NCBI GenBank assembly: GCA_031290715.1
Contig: JAITNA010000115.1
Location: forward strand, 1 to 7,923
Direction of reading: 5' to 3'
DNA length: 7,923 nt
Origin: Eubacteriales Family XIII. Incertae Sedis bacterium
GTDB lineage: Bacteria; Bacillota; Clostridia; Peptostreptococcales; Anaerovoracaceae
The position numbers and the translations under genes were made by a program. The notes beneath the pieces were generated by a model, which had not been told where the DNA came from, searched no databases, and saw nothing but the letters and a program-made list of their open reading frames with translations. Shown here piece by piece: positions 1 to 6,176 of the stretch. Every line of letters starts with the position of its first letter. Positions within the stretch are counted from its first letter, which is position 1.

Positions 1-357
1 TACGAGATGTATATCGGCGGCGACGGGGACCGCTTCAAGCAGCTTGCGGTCAACCTGATCGAGAACGCGATCAAGTATTCGGGCGAGGGGCGCAATGTCT
101 ATGTCAAGGCAGAAAAGACGGGGGGCCGTGTGGTCGTCAGCGTGCGCGACGAGGGAATCGGAATCGCGGAGGAGGATATTCCGCGGCTGTTTGAGCGCTT
201 TTACCGCGTGGACAAGTCGCGGTCGCACGAGGCCGGCGGGACGGGGCTCGGGCTTGCGATCGTCAAGCATATCGCCGCGCTTTTTGACGCGGAGCTGCGC
301 GTGGAGAGCGCCCTCGGGGAGGGAAGCACGTTTTTTGTTTTCTTTCGGGGGGATTGA
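1..357 (+). CDS. Sensor histidine kinase, C-terminal ATPase domain (5' end outside window)
   Basis: The C-terminal 118 residues of a two-component sensor kinase; the reading frame is open to the left edge, so sensor and dimerisation domains lie outside the window. Visible HATPase_c motifs, in order: N box (NLIENAIKYS, residues 18-27, Asn22 as the Mg-ATP ligand), G1 box DEGIGI (50-55), F box LFERF (63-67) and G2 box GGTGLGLAIVK (79-89). The order and the FYRVDKSRS sequence after the F box are typical of PhoR/WalK/ResE-like kinases of Gram-positive bacteria. The protein would bind ATP and phosphorylate a His in the missing half, then pass the phosphate to a response regulator probably encoded upstream. 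The specific signal cannot be told from this fragment. The stop is followed by AT-rich sequence without a clear terminator hairpin. Confidence 0.95.
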   Translation, partial: YEMYIGGDGDRFKQLAVNLIENAIKYSGEGRNVYVKAEKTGGRVVVSVRDEGIGIAEEDIPRLFERFYRVDKSRSHEAGGTGLGLAIVKHIAALFDAELRVESALGEGSTFFVFFRGD

Positions 358-416
358 AGGATCCGGTATCAAATTCAGCTTTCAAAAAAAATTCAGAAAT
401 ATTTTGTAGGATGGGC

Positions 417-470
417 TTGACATGGGCTTTGTTTTGTATTATTGTACTAATTGGCTAATACAATAATACA
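417..470 (+). promoter_or_regulatory. Promoter with overlapping 36-bp operator dyad for the GntR-ABC operon
   Basis: A consensus -35 TTGACA (417-422) is followed after 17 bp by TATTGT (440-445) as -10. The -10 lies inside a long dyad: TGTATTATTGTA (435-446) and its exact reverse complement TACAATAATACA (459-470), centred between 452 and 453. Two further symmetric bases (TA/TA) lie inside each arm, giving an inner TGTAnTA-N6-TAnTACA core. GntR regulators of the YtrA subfamily usually repress their own operons through dyads of this kind. The first downstream gene encodes such a regulator, so this is very likely its own operator, and bound repressor would block RNA polymerase. Operator assignment is inference; the symmetry is directly visible. 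Confidence 0.85.
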
Positions 471-520
471 GCGGGCGCGATGGAGCGGCGCTTCGATAGC
501 CGGAAAGGAACGATAGCATT

Positions 521-931
521 ATGAAATGGTCTTTCAATAATGACCGCCCGATCTATGCGCAGCTGATCGAACAGATACAGCAGGGCTTGCTGAACGGGAA
601 ATATCCTCCGGGGAGCAGTATGCCGAGCGTTCGCGTGTTGGCGCTTGAAGCGGAGGTCAACCCAAACACCATGCAGCGGGCGTTGGCGGAATTGGAAACG
701 CAGGGTTTGCTGCGGTCGCAGCGGACGGCGGGAAGATTTGTAACAGAGGACGAAACCATGATACAGAAACTAAAAGAAGATTTGGCGAAATCCCATATTC
801 GGGATTTTTTTGACGGAATGCGGGCGCTCGGCATCGAACGGGACGAGGCCTTGGCGCTGCTCCGCGATTCCCTCGCGGGAGATACGGGCGGCGAAGAAGG
901 AAATATCAAAACAAAGGAGGTGAGGTCATGA
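521..931 (+). CDS. GntR family transcriptional repressor, YtrA subfamily
   Basis: A 136-residue DNA-binding protein. An N-terminal winged helix-turn-helix spans about residues 10-75 (PIYAQLIEQI, then PPGSSMPSVR, then the recognition region VNPNTMQRALAELE and the wing GLLRSQRTAGRFV). The tail after it is only about 60 residues. That short, mostly helical C-terminus without a ligand-binding FadR or UTRA domain defines the YtrA subfamily, which dimerises through it. The start is the ATG at 521, 10 nt after AAAGGAA (504-510). The gene is first in an operon with an ABC ATPase (4-nt ATGA overlap) and a permease, the standard YtrA context. It probably represses this operon through the dyad at 435-470. 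In characterised relatives, cell-wall-active antibiotics or envelope stress relieve repression; the inducer here is unknown. Confidence 0.93.
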   Translation: MKWSFNNDRPIYAQLIEQIQQGLLNGKYPPGSSMPSVRVLALEAEVNPNTMQRALAELETQGLLRSQRTAGRFVTEDETMIQKLKEDLAKSHIRDFFDGMRALGIERDEALALLRDSLAGDTGGEEGNIKTKEVRS

Positions 932-1626
932 GCGGGATTCTTGAATGTAATGGGCTTTCAAAGCGTTTCGGCTATGTCCCTGCTTTGGACAATGTCACCT
1001 TTTCGCTCGGGGCGGGGCGTATCGTCGGCTTGCTCGGGCCCAACGGCAGCGGAAAAACGACGCTGATCAAGTTGGCAAACGATCTGCTTGTCCCTACGGC
1101 GGGGACGGTCCTGATTGACGGGAAGCCGCCGGGGAAAGAAACAAAACAGGTCGTGAGTTACTTGCCCGACCGCATGTATTTTGACAACTGGATGCGCGTG
1201 CGCGACGCGGTGGGGTTGTTTGCGGAATTTTATGAGGATTTCGACGCGGCCAAGGCCGGCGATATGCTGTCGTCCCTGCGGATTGACGCGGTAACGCCGA
1301 TTCGAAGCCTTAGTAAGGGGACAAAAGAGAAGGTGCAGCTTGCGCTTGTGATGAGCCGGCGCGCGAAGCTCTATCTTTTGGACGAGCCGATCGGCGGCGT
1401 CGATCCGGCCGCGCGGGATTTCATCCTCGGCACGATCATCCGCAATTATAACGAAGAAGGTACGGTCGTCATCAGTACGCATCTCATCTCGGACATCGAG
1501 AAGGTGCTTGACGACGTGATTTTCCTGAACGCGGGCCGTGTTGAACGCGTGTCCGCGGTGGACGATATCCGCGAACGGGAACAGAAGAGCATAGATGAGG
1601 TTTTCCGGGAGGTGTTCAAATGCTAA
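928..1626 (+). CDS. ABC transporter ATP-binding protein (YtrB/ABC-2 type)
   Basis: A 232-residue cytoplasmic ATPase subunit. Walker A is GPNGSGKTT (37-45), Walker B is LYLLDEP (148-154, catalytic Glu153), the D-loop is GGVDP and the switch His is His185 (VISTH). The signature is LSKGTKEKV (128-136) rather than LSGGQ, and the usual Q-loop Gln is replaced in YLPDR (78-82). Both departures are common in the ABC-2 ATPases found next to YtrA regulators, so they do not imply inactivity. The start ATG at 928 overlaps the repressor stop (ATGA) and has a near-perfect ribosome site AAAGGAGGTGA (913-923), so it should be translated well. It would power the membrane protein encoded next, probably exporting a peptide, antibiotic or lipid-linked compound; the substrate is unknown. 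Confidence 0.95.
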   Translation: MSGILECNGLSKRFGYVPALDNVTFSLGAGRIVGLLGPNGSGKTTLIKLANDLLVPTAGTVLIDGKPPGKETKQVVSYLPDRMYFDNWMRVRDAVGLFAEFYEDFDAAKAGDMLSSLRIDAVTPIRSLSKGTKEKVQLALVMSRRAKLYLLDEPIGGVDPAARDFILGTIIRNYNEEGTVVISTHLISDIEKVLDDVIFLNAGRVERVSAVDDIREREQKSIDEVFREVFKC

Positions 1627-2468
1627 GCAAACTGATCAAACTTGAATTCAAGGCGACGGCGCGGACGTTTTTCTTCGTCTACGCGGCGCTCATCATCATC
1701 ACGGCGGTCAACCTCCTGATCTTCCCGTGGGATTCCCTTTCGGATCCGGTCCCGAATATTTTGCAGGGGATCGTAATGTTCCTCTATATTGTGGCTGTTA
1801 TCGCGGCGGGATTTGTCACGGCGGCGCTCGTAATCACGCGGTTTTTCCGGAACATGCTCGGGGACGAGGGCTATCTCATGCATACGCTGCCGGCGGCGGC
1901 GGAACAGCTGATTCTCGCCAAGTTCATCACGTCGATCGTTTGGAGCGTTTGCACCGGCGCGCTTGTCGCGCTCAGTATTCTCGCTTTTGGCTTGCGAACC
2001 GGCGTCATGAGCCAAATTCGCGCAACGCTTGATTCATGGCAGACGCTCGGCTATTCGGTCGGCTCGTGGGAAATAGGCATGATCGGCCTTGTGTTTGTCA
2101 GTGCGGCCGCCGGGATTCTGCTCATATACGCGGCGATGGCAATCGGGCCGAACCTCCTGAAGAACAAGGTCGGCGGGAGTATTCTCGCTTTTATCATCCT
2201 CGCGGTCGGCGCGGAATTGGTGTCCGTTCCGGTCGGGCAAATCTTTGCCGCGACGGGCACAGAAGCGGGTCTGATCGCTTCGATTCTGAAAGCGGATTCG
2301 GCCACGGCCGGCGCCGGCGGGTTTTTTGAGTCGGCGGCCGGGATAGACCTCATCAATCAGTCGGTTCCCCTCGCGCTCGCGTCGCAGTACGCGATCAGTA
2401 TCATAATCGGCGTCGTGTGTTGGTTTCTGACGAGGTATTTCTTGAAGAAGAAGCTTAATTTAGCATAG
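1620..2468 (+). CDS. ABC-2 type permease partner of the YtrB-like ATPase
   Basis: A 282-residue integral membrane protein with about six hydrophobic segments, near residues 17-36, 50-75, 102-125, 152-176, 186-208 and 254-274. It starts with a short basic/amphipathic stretch (MLSKLIKLEFKATAR), as ABC-2 permeases do, and ends with a basic tail (KKKLNLA). The ATG at 1620 overlaps the ATPase gene by 7 nt and has GGGAGGTG (1607-1614) at 5-nt spacing. The sequence has no recognisable substrate signature. Position and topology make it the membrane half of the transporter whose ATPase is encoded just upstream; two copies of each subunit would be expected in the complex. It is the last gene of the repressed operon; beyond its stop lies a hairpin-rich intergenic element. 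Confidence 0.9.
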   Translation: MLSKLIKLEFKATARTFFFVYAALIIITAVNLLIFPWDSLSDPVPNILQGIVMFLYIVAVIAAGFVTAALVITRFFRNMLGDEGYLMHTLPAAAEQLILAKFITSIVWSVCTGALVALSILAFGLRTGVMSQIRATLDSWQTLGYSVGSWEIGMIGLVFVSAAAGILLIYAAMAIGPNLLKNKVGGSILAFIILAVGAELVSVPVGQIFAATGTEAGLIASILKADSATAGAGGFFESAAGIDLINQSVPLALASQYAISIIIGVVCWFLTRYFLKKKLNLA

Positions 2469-2478
2469 GGGATAAAGG

Positions 2479-2558
2479 CTGTCATTCTTGGGCGCGGAGC
2501 GTCCCGAGAATCCAGAGTACTGTTAATCACTGGATTCCCGCATTCGCGGGAATGACAG
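2479..2558. repeat. Composite palindromic intergenic element (CTGTCATTC...GAATGACAG)
   Basis: The 80-bp element is bounded by inverted repeats CTGTCATTC (2479-2487) and GAATGACAG (2550-2558). Inside is a second inverted pair, GAATCCAG (2508-2515) and CTGGATTC (2530-2537). Each half also forms its own hairpin: 2484-2511 (12-bp stem with one mismatch, loop GGA) and 2534-2553 (8-bp stem ATTCCCGC/GCGGGAAT, loop ATTC). It is thus two related palindromes placed head to head. Palindromes ending in GGAATGACAG occur between genes in many bacteria. A split relative lies at 7786-7902 in this window. The first hairpin has no T-run, so a terminator role for the upstream operon is only possible. Confidence 0.8.
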
Positions 2559-2614
2559 AGGACAGCGGTGAGATGACAGAGGACAGCGGTGAGATGACAG
2601 AGGACAGCGGTGGG
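2552..2614. repeat. Tandem repeat, three copies of a 21-bp unit
   Basis: Three back-to-back 21-bp units occupy 2552-2572, 2573-2593 and 2594-2614. The first two are identical and the third differs by one base (A to G at its second-last position). Each unit begins with ATGACAG, the end sequence of the adjoining palindromic element, followed by AGGACAGCGGTGAG. The array therefore seems to have arisen by duplication of that element's edge. The last unit runs into the promoter of the next operon. Confidence 0.9.
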
Positions 2615-2628
2615 ATAGATGGTATAAT
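2601..2628 (+). promoter_or_regulatory. Putative extended -10 promoter for the adaptor-ATPase-permease operon
   Basis: A perfect TATAAT (2623-2628) is preceded by TG at 2620-2621, giving an extended -10 (TGG-TATAAT). The best -35 is a weak AGGACA (2601-2606), 16 bp upstream, which lies within the third 21-bp tandem unit. A strong extended -10 with a weak -35 is a workable sigma-A type promoter. It sits about 48 bp before the ATG of the adaptor gene. Assignment is by sequence only. Confidence 0.6.
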
Positions 2629-2675
2629 GGGAAGCGGTATTTGAGAAACAGCTGCGGAGCGAAAGGAAAAATGCG

Positions 2676-4301
2676 ATGGAAGTGCGCAGGAAAAGAAAAA
2701 AATGGCCGATCGTGCTTGCGATTATTGTTGCGGTCGTCGTACTCGCCGGCTTGGGGCTGAACTATCTGGGGTCCCGGATATCGGGCGTCCTTGCAAATTC
2801 GATGTTTGAAACGGCTGTGGTCGAGCGCGGGGATATCGTTTCGTCGGTGACGGCGACGAGCAACTTGGCTGAAGGAGCCCGCGACGTGCGCATTCCTTAC
2901 GATGTGAAAGTGACCGAGGTGTTTGTCAAGCCCGGGGATATTGTGGCCGAGGGGGACAAGATCGCTTCGATCGACAAGACCTCTTTGGATGAACAGCTCA
3001 AGAAAACGCGGACCTCGCTCGACGCGATCAACAAGCAAATCGAAACGGCGGGCGAGAGCGGCGGGCTGACAGCGCTCAGACAAAACCTTGAAGCAAGGCT
3101 CGCGGCCTTGGAAGAGATCAGCGGCAGAGAGAAGAAAGAGATCTACGCGAACGCGAACGGGACGGTGTCCTCGGTCAATATCAGCGCGGGGGCCGCGCTC
3201 AGCCGTGCCCCCACGGCCGCGGCTTCGGGAAGCGTCAGCGCCGCGGGGGTATCGATCGATCCCGGCGCCTACGCGGGTCTGGGAAGCGCGGCGGCCGCGG
3301 GGCTTGATTCGGCGGCCATTGCGCAGCAGGTGGACTGGAGCGAGGTATTCGCGAACATGCCCGCCGACCAAATCCCGTGGGAACAGATTTTTGCGCAGAT
3401 GCCGGTCGATCAGATCCCGTGGGATCAGCTGTTTTCTCAAATCCCGGCCGATCAGATTCCGTGGGAACAGCTTTTCACGCAGATACCGGCCGACCAAATC
3501 CCGTGGGATGAGATTTTCGCGAATATTCCGTGGGATCAGATACCGAAAGATTTGTTTCCGGGCGGCGGCGACGACGGTACGGGTACAGGCGAGGGCGACG
3601 GCGACGGTACGGGCGGCGCGGATGAACAGTCGTATGTCAGTCCGGGGAAGCAGGAGAACCGCCCCCTTGCTTCCTTTGCTTTTGAGAAGCGGGAGAACCG
3701 TCCCCGTGCTTCCTTTGCGGCTGATTATGGCAGCCTTGACGCGTATTTGAACAGCGACAGCGGGACGACGGCGCAAGCGGTGGAAGAGGGGCCCAGCGGC
3801 GTCGCGATTTCCATTATTCCGGCAGACGCATACAGCATTACCGTGCAGGTCGACGAACTGGATATCCTTGCGGTGGAGGAGGGGCAGACGGCGTTGATCA
3901 CTTTGGACGCCATCCCGGATGTGGAGTTTGAGGGCCTTGTGTCGAAGGTGAGCAAGCAGACGCAGGCGAGTGCCGGGATCGCAAAATACCCGGTCGTGCT
4001 GGCGCTTCCAAAGACAGAGCAGATGCGCATCGGCATGAACGCGTCCGTTATTATTACAACAAATAAAAAAAGCGGGGTACTCCATTTGCCGGCCATGGCC
4101 ATCCAGGAAGAGGACGGCGTTTCGTTTGTCTGGACGGGGCGCGACGTGAAAACGGGCGAATTCACGGGCAGGACGGATGTAACAACGGGCTTGTCCGACG
4201 GCAGTATCGTGGAAATCACGGATGGGCCGGCCGAGGGGGCCGAAGTGTATTACGCCGTCACGATCAGCAGCGACATGAGCAATCTCTACATGGGATTTTA
4301 A
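2676..4301 (+). CDS. Membrane-fusion/efflux adaptor protein (MacA/YknX-like, HlyD superfamily) with internal 14-residue repeats
   Basis: A 541-residue single-pass adaptor for a MacB-type exporter. After a basic N-terminus (MEVRRKRKKW) a hydrophobic anchor spans about 11-30. The first lipoyl half is near 70-100 (VFVKPGDIVAEGDKIASID), a short helical hairpin near 102-150, and the second lipoyl half near 155-175 (ANANGTVSSVNISAGA). The beta-barrel lies near 378-460 and the membrane-proximal domain near 465-530. Between lipoyl and barrel parts sits a long insert: Ala/Gly-rich linker, about five 14-residue repeats (DQIPW-x-x-I/L-F pattern, 217-294), an acidic Gly-rich stretch (296-315) and a 13-residue duplication (325-350) from in-frame palindromes. 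It is therefore longer than most MacA/YknX proteins. The ATG at 2676 has AAAGGA (2662-2667); an ATG at 2671 is out of frame. The ATPase gene follows after 15 nt. Confidence 0.9.
   Translation: MEVRRKRKKWPIVLAIIVAVVVLAGLGLNYLGSRISGVLANSMFETAVVERGDIVSSVTATSNLAEGARDVRIPYDVKVTEVFVKPGDIVAEGDKIASIDKTSLDEQLKKTRTSLDAINKQIETAGESGGLTALRQNLEARLAALEEISGREKKEIYANANGTVSSVNISAGAALSRAPTAAASGSVSAAGVSIDPGAYAGLGSAAAAGLDSAAIAQQVDWSEVFANMPADQIPWEQIFAQMPVDQIPWDQLFSQIPADQIPWEQLFTQIPADQIPWDEIFANIPWDQIPKDLFPGGGDDGTGTGEGDGDGTGGADEQSYVSPGKQENRPLASFAFEKRENRPRASFAADYGSLDAYLNSDSGTTAQAVEEGPSGVAISIIPADAYSITVQVDELDILAVEEGQTALITLDAIPDVEFEGLVSKVSKQTQASAGIAKYPVVLALPKTEQMRIGMNASVIITTNKKSGVLHLPAMAIQEEDGVSFVWTGRDVKTGEFTGRTDVTTGLSDGSIVEITDGPAEGAEVYYAVTISSDMSNLYMGF
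3324..3557 (+). repeat. In-gene 42-bp tandem repeats coding 14-residue units
   Basis: Codons for residues 217-294 of the adaptor repeat with a 14-codon period. Four close units start with DQIPW at residues 231, 245, 259 and 273, after a diverged leading unit (DWSEVFANMPA) and before a partial one (DQIPKDLF). Fixed positions are Asp-Gln-Ile-Pro-Trp, a Phe four residues after the Trp, and a Pro near the unit end; variable positions alternate Glu/Asp and Ala/Ser/Thr. Synonymous differences (CAA/CAG, ATC/ATT/ATA) between units show that the peptide is maintained while the DNA drifts, so it is not a fresh duplication. Confidence 0.92.
3645..3713. repeat. Two REP-like palindromes read in frame within the adaptor gene
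   Basis: Two direct copies with a 39-bp (13-codon) period lie at about 3645-3674 and 3684-3713. Each has the form GAAGC-RGGAGAACCGYCCCC-NTGCTTCC, with GGAAGCA/TGCTTCC-type arms able to pair. Because the period is a multiple of three, the frame is kept and the protein carries KQENRPLASFAFE followed by KRENRPRASFAAD. The reverse complement of copy 2 (3686-3713) matches 7279-7306 at 25 of 28 positions, so the same element family also sits between genes. This marks it as a mobile or amplified palindrome rather than adaptor sequence. Confidence 0.85.
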
Positions 4302-4316
4302 GACAGGAGATTCATT

Positions 4317-4985
4317 TTGATCAGAATCAATGACGTCTGCAAGACCTATATCATGGGCGAGGAAATCGTGCGCGCGCTCGATCACGCGAGCCTTCACATT
4401 GCGGAGGGCGAATTTGTCGGGGTGGTCGGGCCGTCGGGCAGCGGGAAGTCCACGCTGATGAACATCATCGGCTGTCTGGATATGGCCGACAGCGGGGAAT
4501 ATCTGCTCGATGGGCAGCGGATCGAGCATTACAGCGAAAACGAACTCGCGCAGATTCGGAACAAGAAGATCGGCTTCATTTTTCAAAACTTCAATCTGCT
4601 CGCGAAAATGACGGCGGCGGAGAACATCGAATTGCCGCTCGTCTATCAGCGGGTCGGGCAAAAAGACCGACGGGAGCGCGTCGCGCAGGCGCTCGAACGG
4701 GTCGGGCTCACGGACCGGAAGACGCACAAGCCGACGGAGCTGTCCGGCGGGCAGCAGCAGCGCGTGGCCGTCGCGCGGGCGATCGCGACAAACCCGTCCC
4801 TTCTGCTTGCCGACGAGCCTACGGGCAATCTCGATTCCCGGACGGGCGAGGAAATCATGCGTCTTTTTGAGGACCTCAACCGCGAGGGCAATACCGTTGT
4901 GCTGATCACGCATGACGAGAAGGTCGCCGCGCGGACCGGGCGCACGGTCCGGATTTTTGACGGGCGTATTGAGGAGGGTGTTTGA
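4317..4985 (+). CDS. ABC transporter ATP-binding protein (MacB/LolD/YknY type)
   Basis: A 222-residue ATPase with all canonical motifs: Walker A GPSGSGKST (38-46), Q-loop Gln90 (FIFQNFNLL), signature LSGGQQQRV (142-150), Walker B LLLADEP (162-168, Glu167), the LolD/MacB-typical sequence PTGNLDSRTGEEI and switch His199 (LITHD). Its start is TTG at 4317, giving MIRINDVCKTY; AGGAGA (4305-4310) lies 6 nt upstream and no in-frame ATG is better placed. The stop overlaps the permease start (TGATG at 4983-4987). ATP hydrolysis would drive conformational change of the FtsX-like permease rather than classic membrane passage. With the adaptor before it and permease after it, it forms a YknXYZ/MacAB-like exporter; the substrate (peptide, antibiotic or lipoprotein) cannot be told. 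Confidence 0.96.
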   Translation: MIRINDVCKTYIMGEEIVRALDHASLHIAEGEFVGVVGPSGSGKSTLMNIIGCLDMADSGEYLLDGQRIEHYSENELAQIRNKKIGFIFQNFNLLAKMTAAENIELPLVYQRVGQKDRRERVAQALERVGLTDRKTHKPTELSGGQQQRVAVARAIATNPSLLLADEPTGNLDSRTGEEIMRLFEDLNREGNTVVLITHDEKVAARTGRTVRIFDGRIEEGV

Positions 4986-6175
4986 TGTTTGGGCAATCCA
5001 TGAAGATGGCGTTCGGCGCGATTCTTTCCAACAAAATGCGATCCTTTCTCACGATGCTCGGTATTATCATCGGCGTATTTTCCCTTGTGGTGCTCGTATC
5101 GCTCGTCACGAGCGCGACCGGGTCTGTGCAGGCGCAGATTTCGGAAATCGGAAGTGATATGCTGTCGGTGAATATTTTCACGGATCAGGGCAAGCCGATC
5201 AAAGCCGCCGATCTTGCGGAAATTTCCGAAAACGAGCACATCGGCAAGGTCGCCCCCGCCGGGACGGTCTATGTGACGGCCAAGTTTGAGCGCGATTCGG
5301 CGGACGTCACGGTCTACGGGACCACCGCTTCGTATTTCGAGATACAAAACCTCAAAATCGCGGAGGGCCGGACGCTGCGCGGCTTCGATCTGGAAAACCA
5401 CACCTACGTCGCCGTCGTCGACGCCAATGTCGCGGAAACGCTCTTTCCCGGCAAAAGCGCGGTCGGCAAGGGCCTTTCGCTGAACGGGACGCGCTTTGAA
5501 ATCGTCGGCGTATTGGAAAGTAACGATTCGTTTTCCGGCATGATGATGGGATGGAACACGGTCGTCGTGCCGTTCACGACGGCGCAGCGGACTTTTTCGG
5601 GCTTCGGCTCGATCCGCAGTTTCTACGCGACAGCCGCTTCAAGCGAGGACGTCGACGCGGCCGAGGCGTATCTTCGCGAATATCTGACCGCGCGCTACGG
5701 CACGGAGGATACGTTCAACATCTTCAATATGAATATCCTCGCGGCGACGATGGATCAGGTAATGGCGGTCTTTTCACTGCTTTTCGGCGGCATCGCGGCC
5801 ATCTCCCTCCTCGTCGGCGGCATCGGAATCATGAACATTATGCTCGTATCCGTGACGGAGCGGACGCGCGAAATCGGCATCCGCAAGGCGATCGGCGCGC
5901 GGCGGTCGAGCATTATGAGCCAGTTCCTCATCGAAGCGCTGGCGCTGAGCCTTGTCGGCTGCGCCATCGGAATCGCCCTGTCCGGGCTCACCGTCCTGAT
6001 CTTCAATATCGCCGCGCGGTCGAGCGAGATGCTGTCGCAGGTTTCGGTCGGCCTGTCCCCCACCGTCGTCATTGTGGCCGTCTGCTTCTCGACGGCAATC
6101 GGCCTGCTGTTCGGGCTGTACCCGGCGAACAAAGCCGCCAAAATGCGCCCGATCGACGCCTTGCGGTATGAGTAA
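4985..6175 (+). CDS. MacB-like FtsX-domain ABC permease
   Basis: A 396-residue permease with the classic MacB/YknZ plan. An N-terminal motif (NKMRSFLTMLGIIIGV, residues 16-31) leads into TM1 (about 21-42). An extracytoplasmic MacB core domain follows (about 50-250). Three C-terminal TMs, near 260-285, 312-340 and 362-382, carry the conserved GGIGIMNIMLVSVTERTREI, IGIRKAIGARR and KAAKMRPIDALRYE sequences of the FtsX domain. I chose the ATG at 4985, overlapping the ATPase stop and placed 6 nt after GAGGAGGG (4971-4978); a TTG at 4982 would be only 3 nt from that site. MacB proteins act as mechanotransmitters, moving substrate through the adaptor on the outer face. The ATPase is a separate protein here, as in YknY/YknZ, not fused as in E. 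coli MacB. Confidence 0.95.
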   Translation: MFGQSMKMAFGAILSNKMRSFLTMLGIIIGVFSLVVLVSLVTSATGSVQAQISEIGSDMLSVNIFTDQGKPIKAADLAEISENEHIGKVAPAGTVYVTAKFERDSADVTVYGTTASYFEIQNLKIAEGRTLRGFDLENHTYVAVVDANVAETLFPGKSAVGKGLSLNGTRFEIVGVLESNDSFSGMMMGWNTVVVPFTTAQRTFSGFGSIRSFYATAASSEDVDAAEAYLREYLTARYGTEDTFNIFNMNILAATMDQVMAVFSLLFGGIAAISLLVGGIGIMNIMLVSVTERTREIGIRKAIGARRSSIMSQFLIEALALSLVGCAIGIALSGLTVLIFNIAARSSEMLSQVSVGLSPTVVIVAVCFSTAIGLLFGLYPANKAAKMRPIDALRYE

Positions 6176-6176
6176 C

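Noticed and set aside
358..416. Terminator after the histidine kinase gene
   Set aside because: The stretch is A/T-rich but I see no convincing G-C stem before a T-run.
2671..2673. ATG at 2671 as adaptor start
   Set aside because: It is out of frame with the adaptor; ATG 2676 is in frame and well spaced from AAAGGA.
2523..4913. A 796-codon open frame on the - strand across the adaptor and ATPase genes
   Set aside because: It is antisense to two genes with clear domains and good ribosome sites, is rich in Arg/His/Pro as expected from the third-position bias of the real genes, and ends in peptide translated from the 21-bp repeats and the palindrome (PRMRESS-type).
4982..4984. TTG start for the FtsX-like permease
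   Set aside because: It lies only 3 nt from GAGGAGGG, whereas the adjacent ATG at 4985 has proper 6-nt spacing and overlaps the upstream stop.
6072..6176. An upstream start for hypE at 6072 adding 35 residues
   Set aside because: The extra Arg/Ser-rich stretch lies within the permease gene in another frame and precedes the normal HypE N-terminus; ATG 6177 (or 6168) fits the family.
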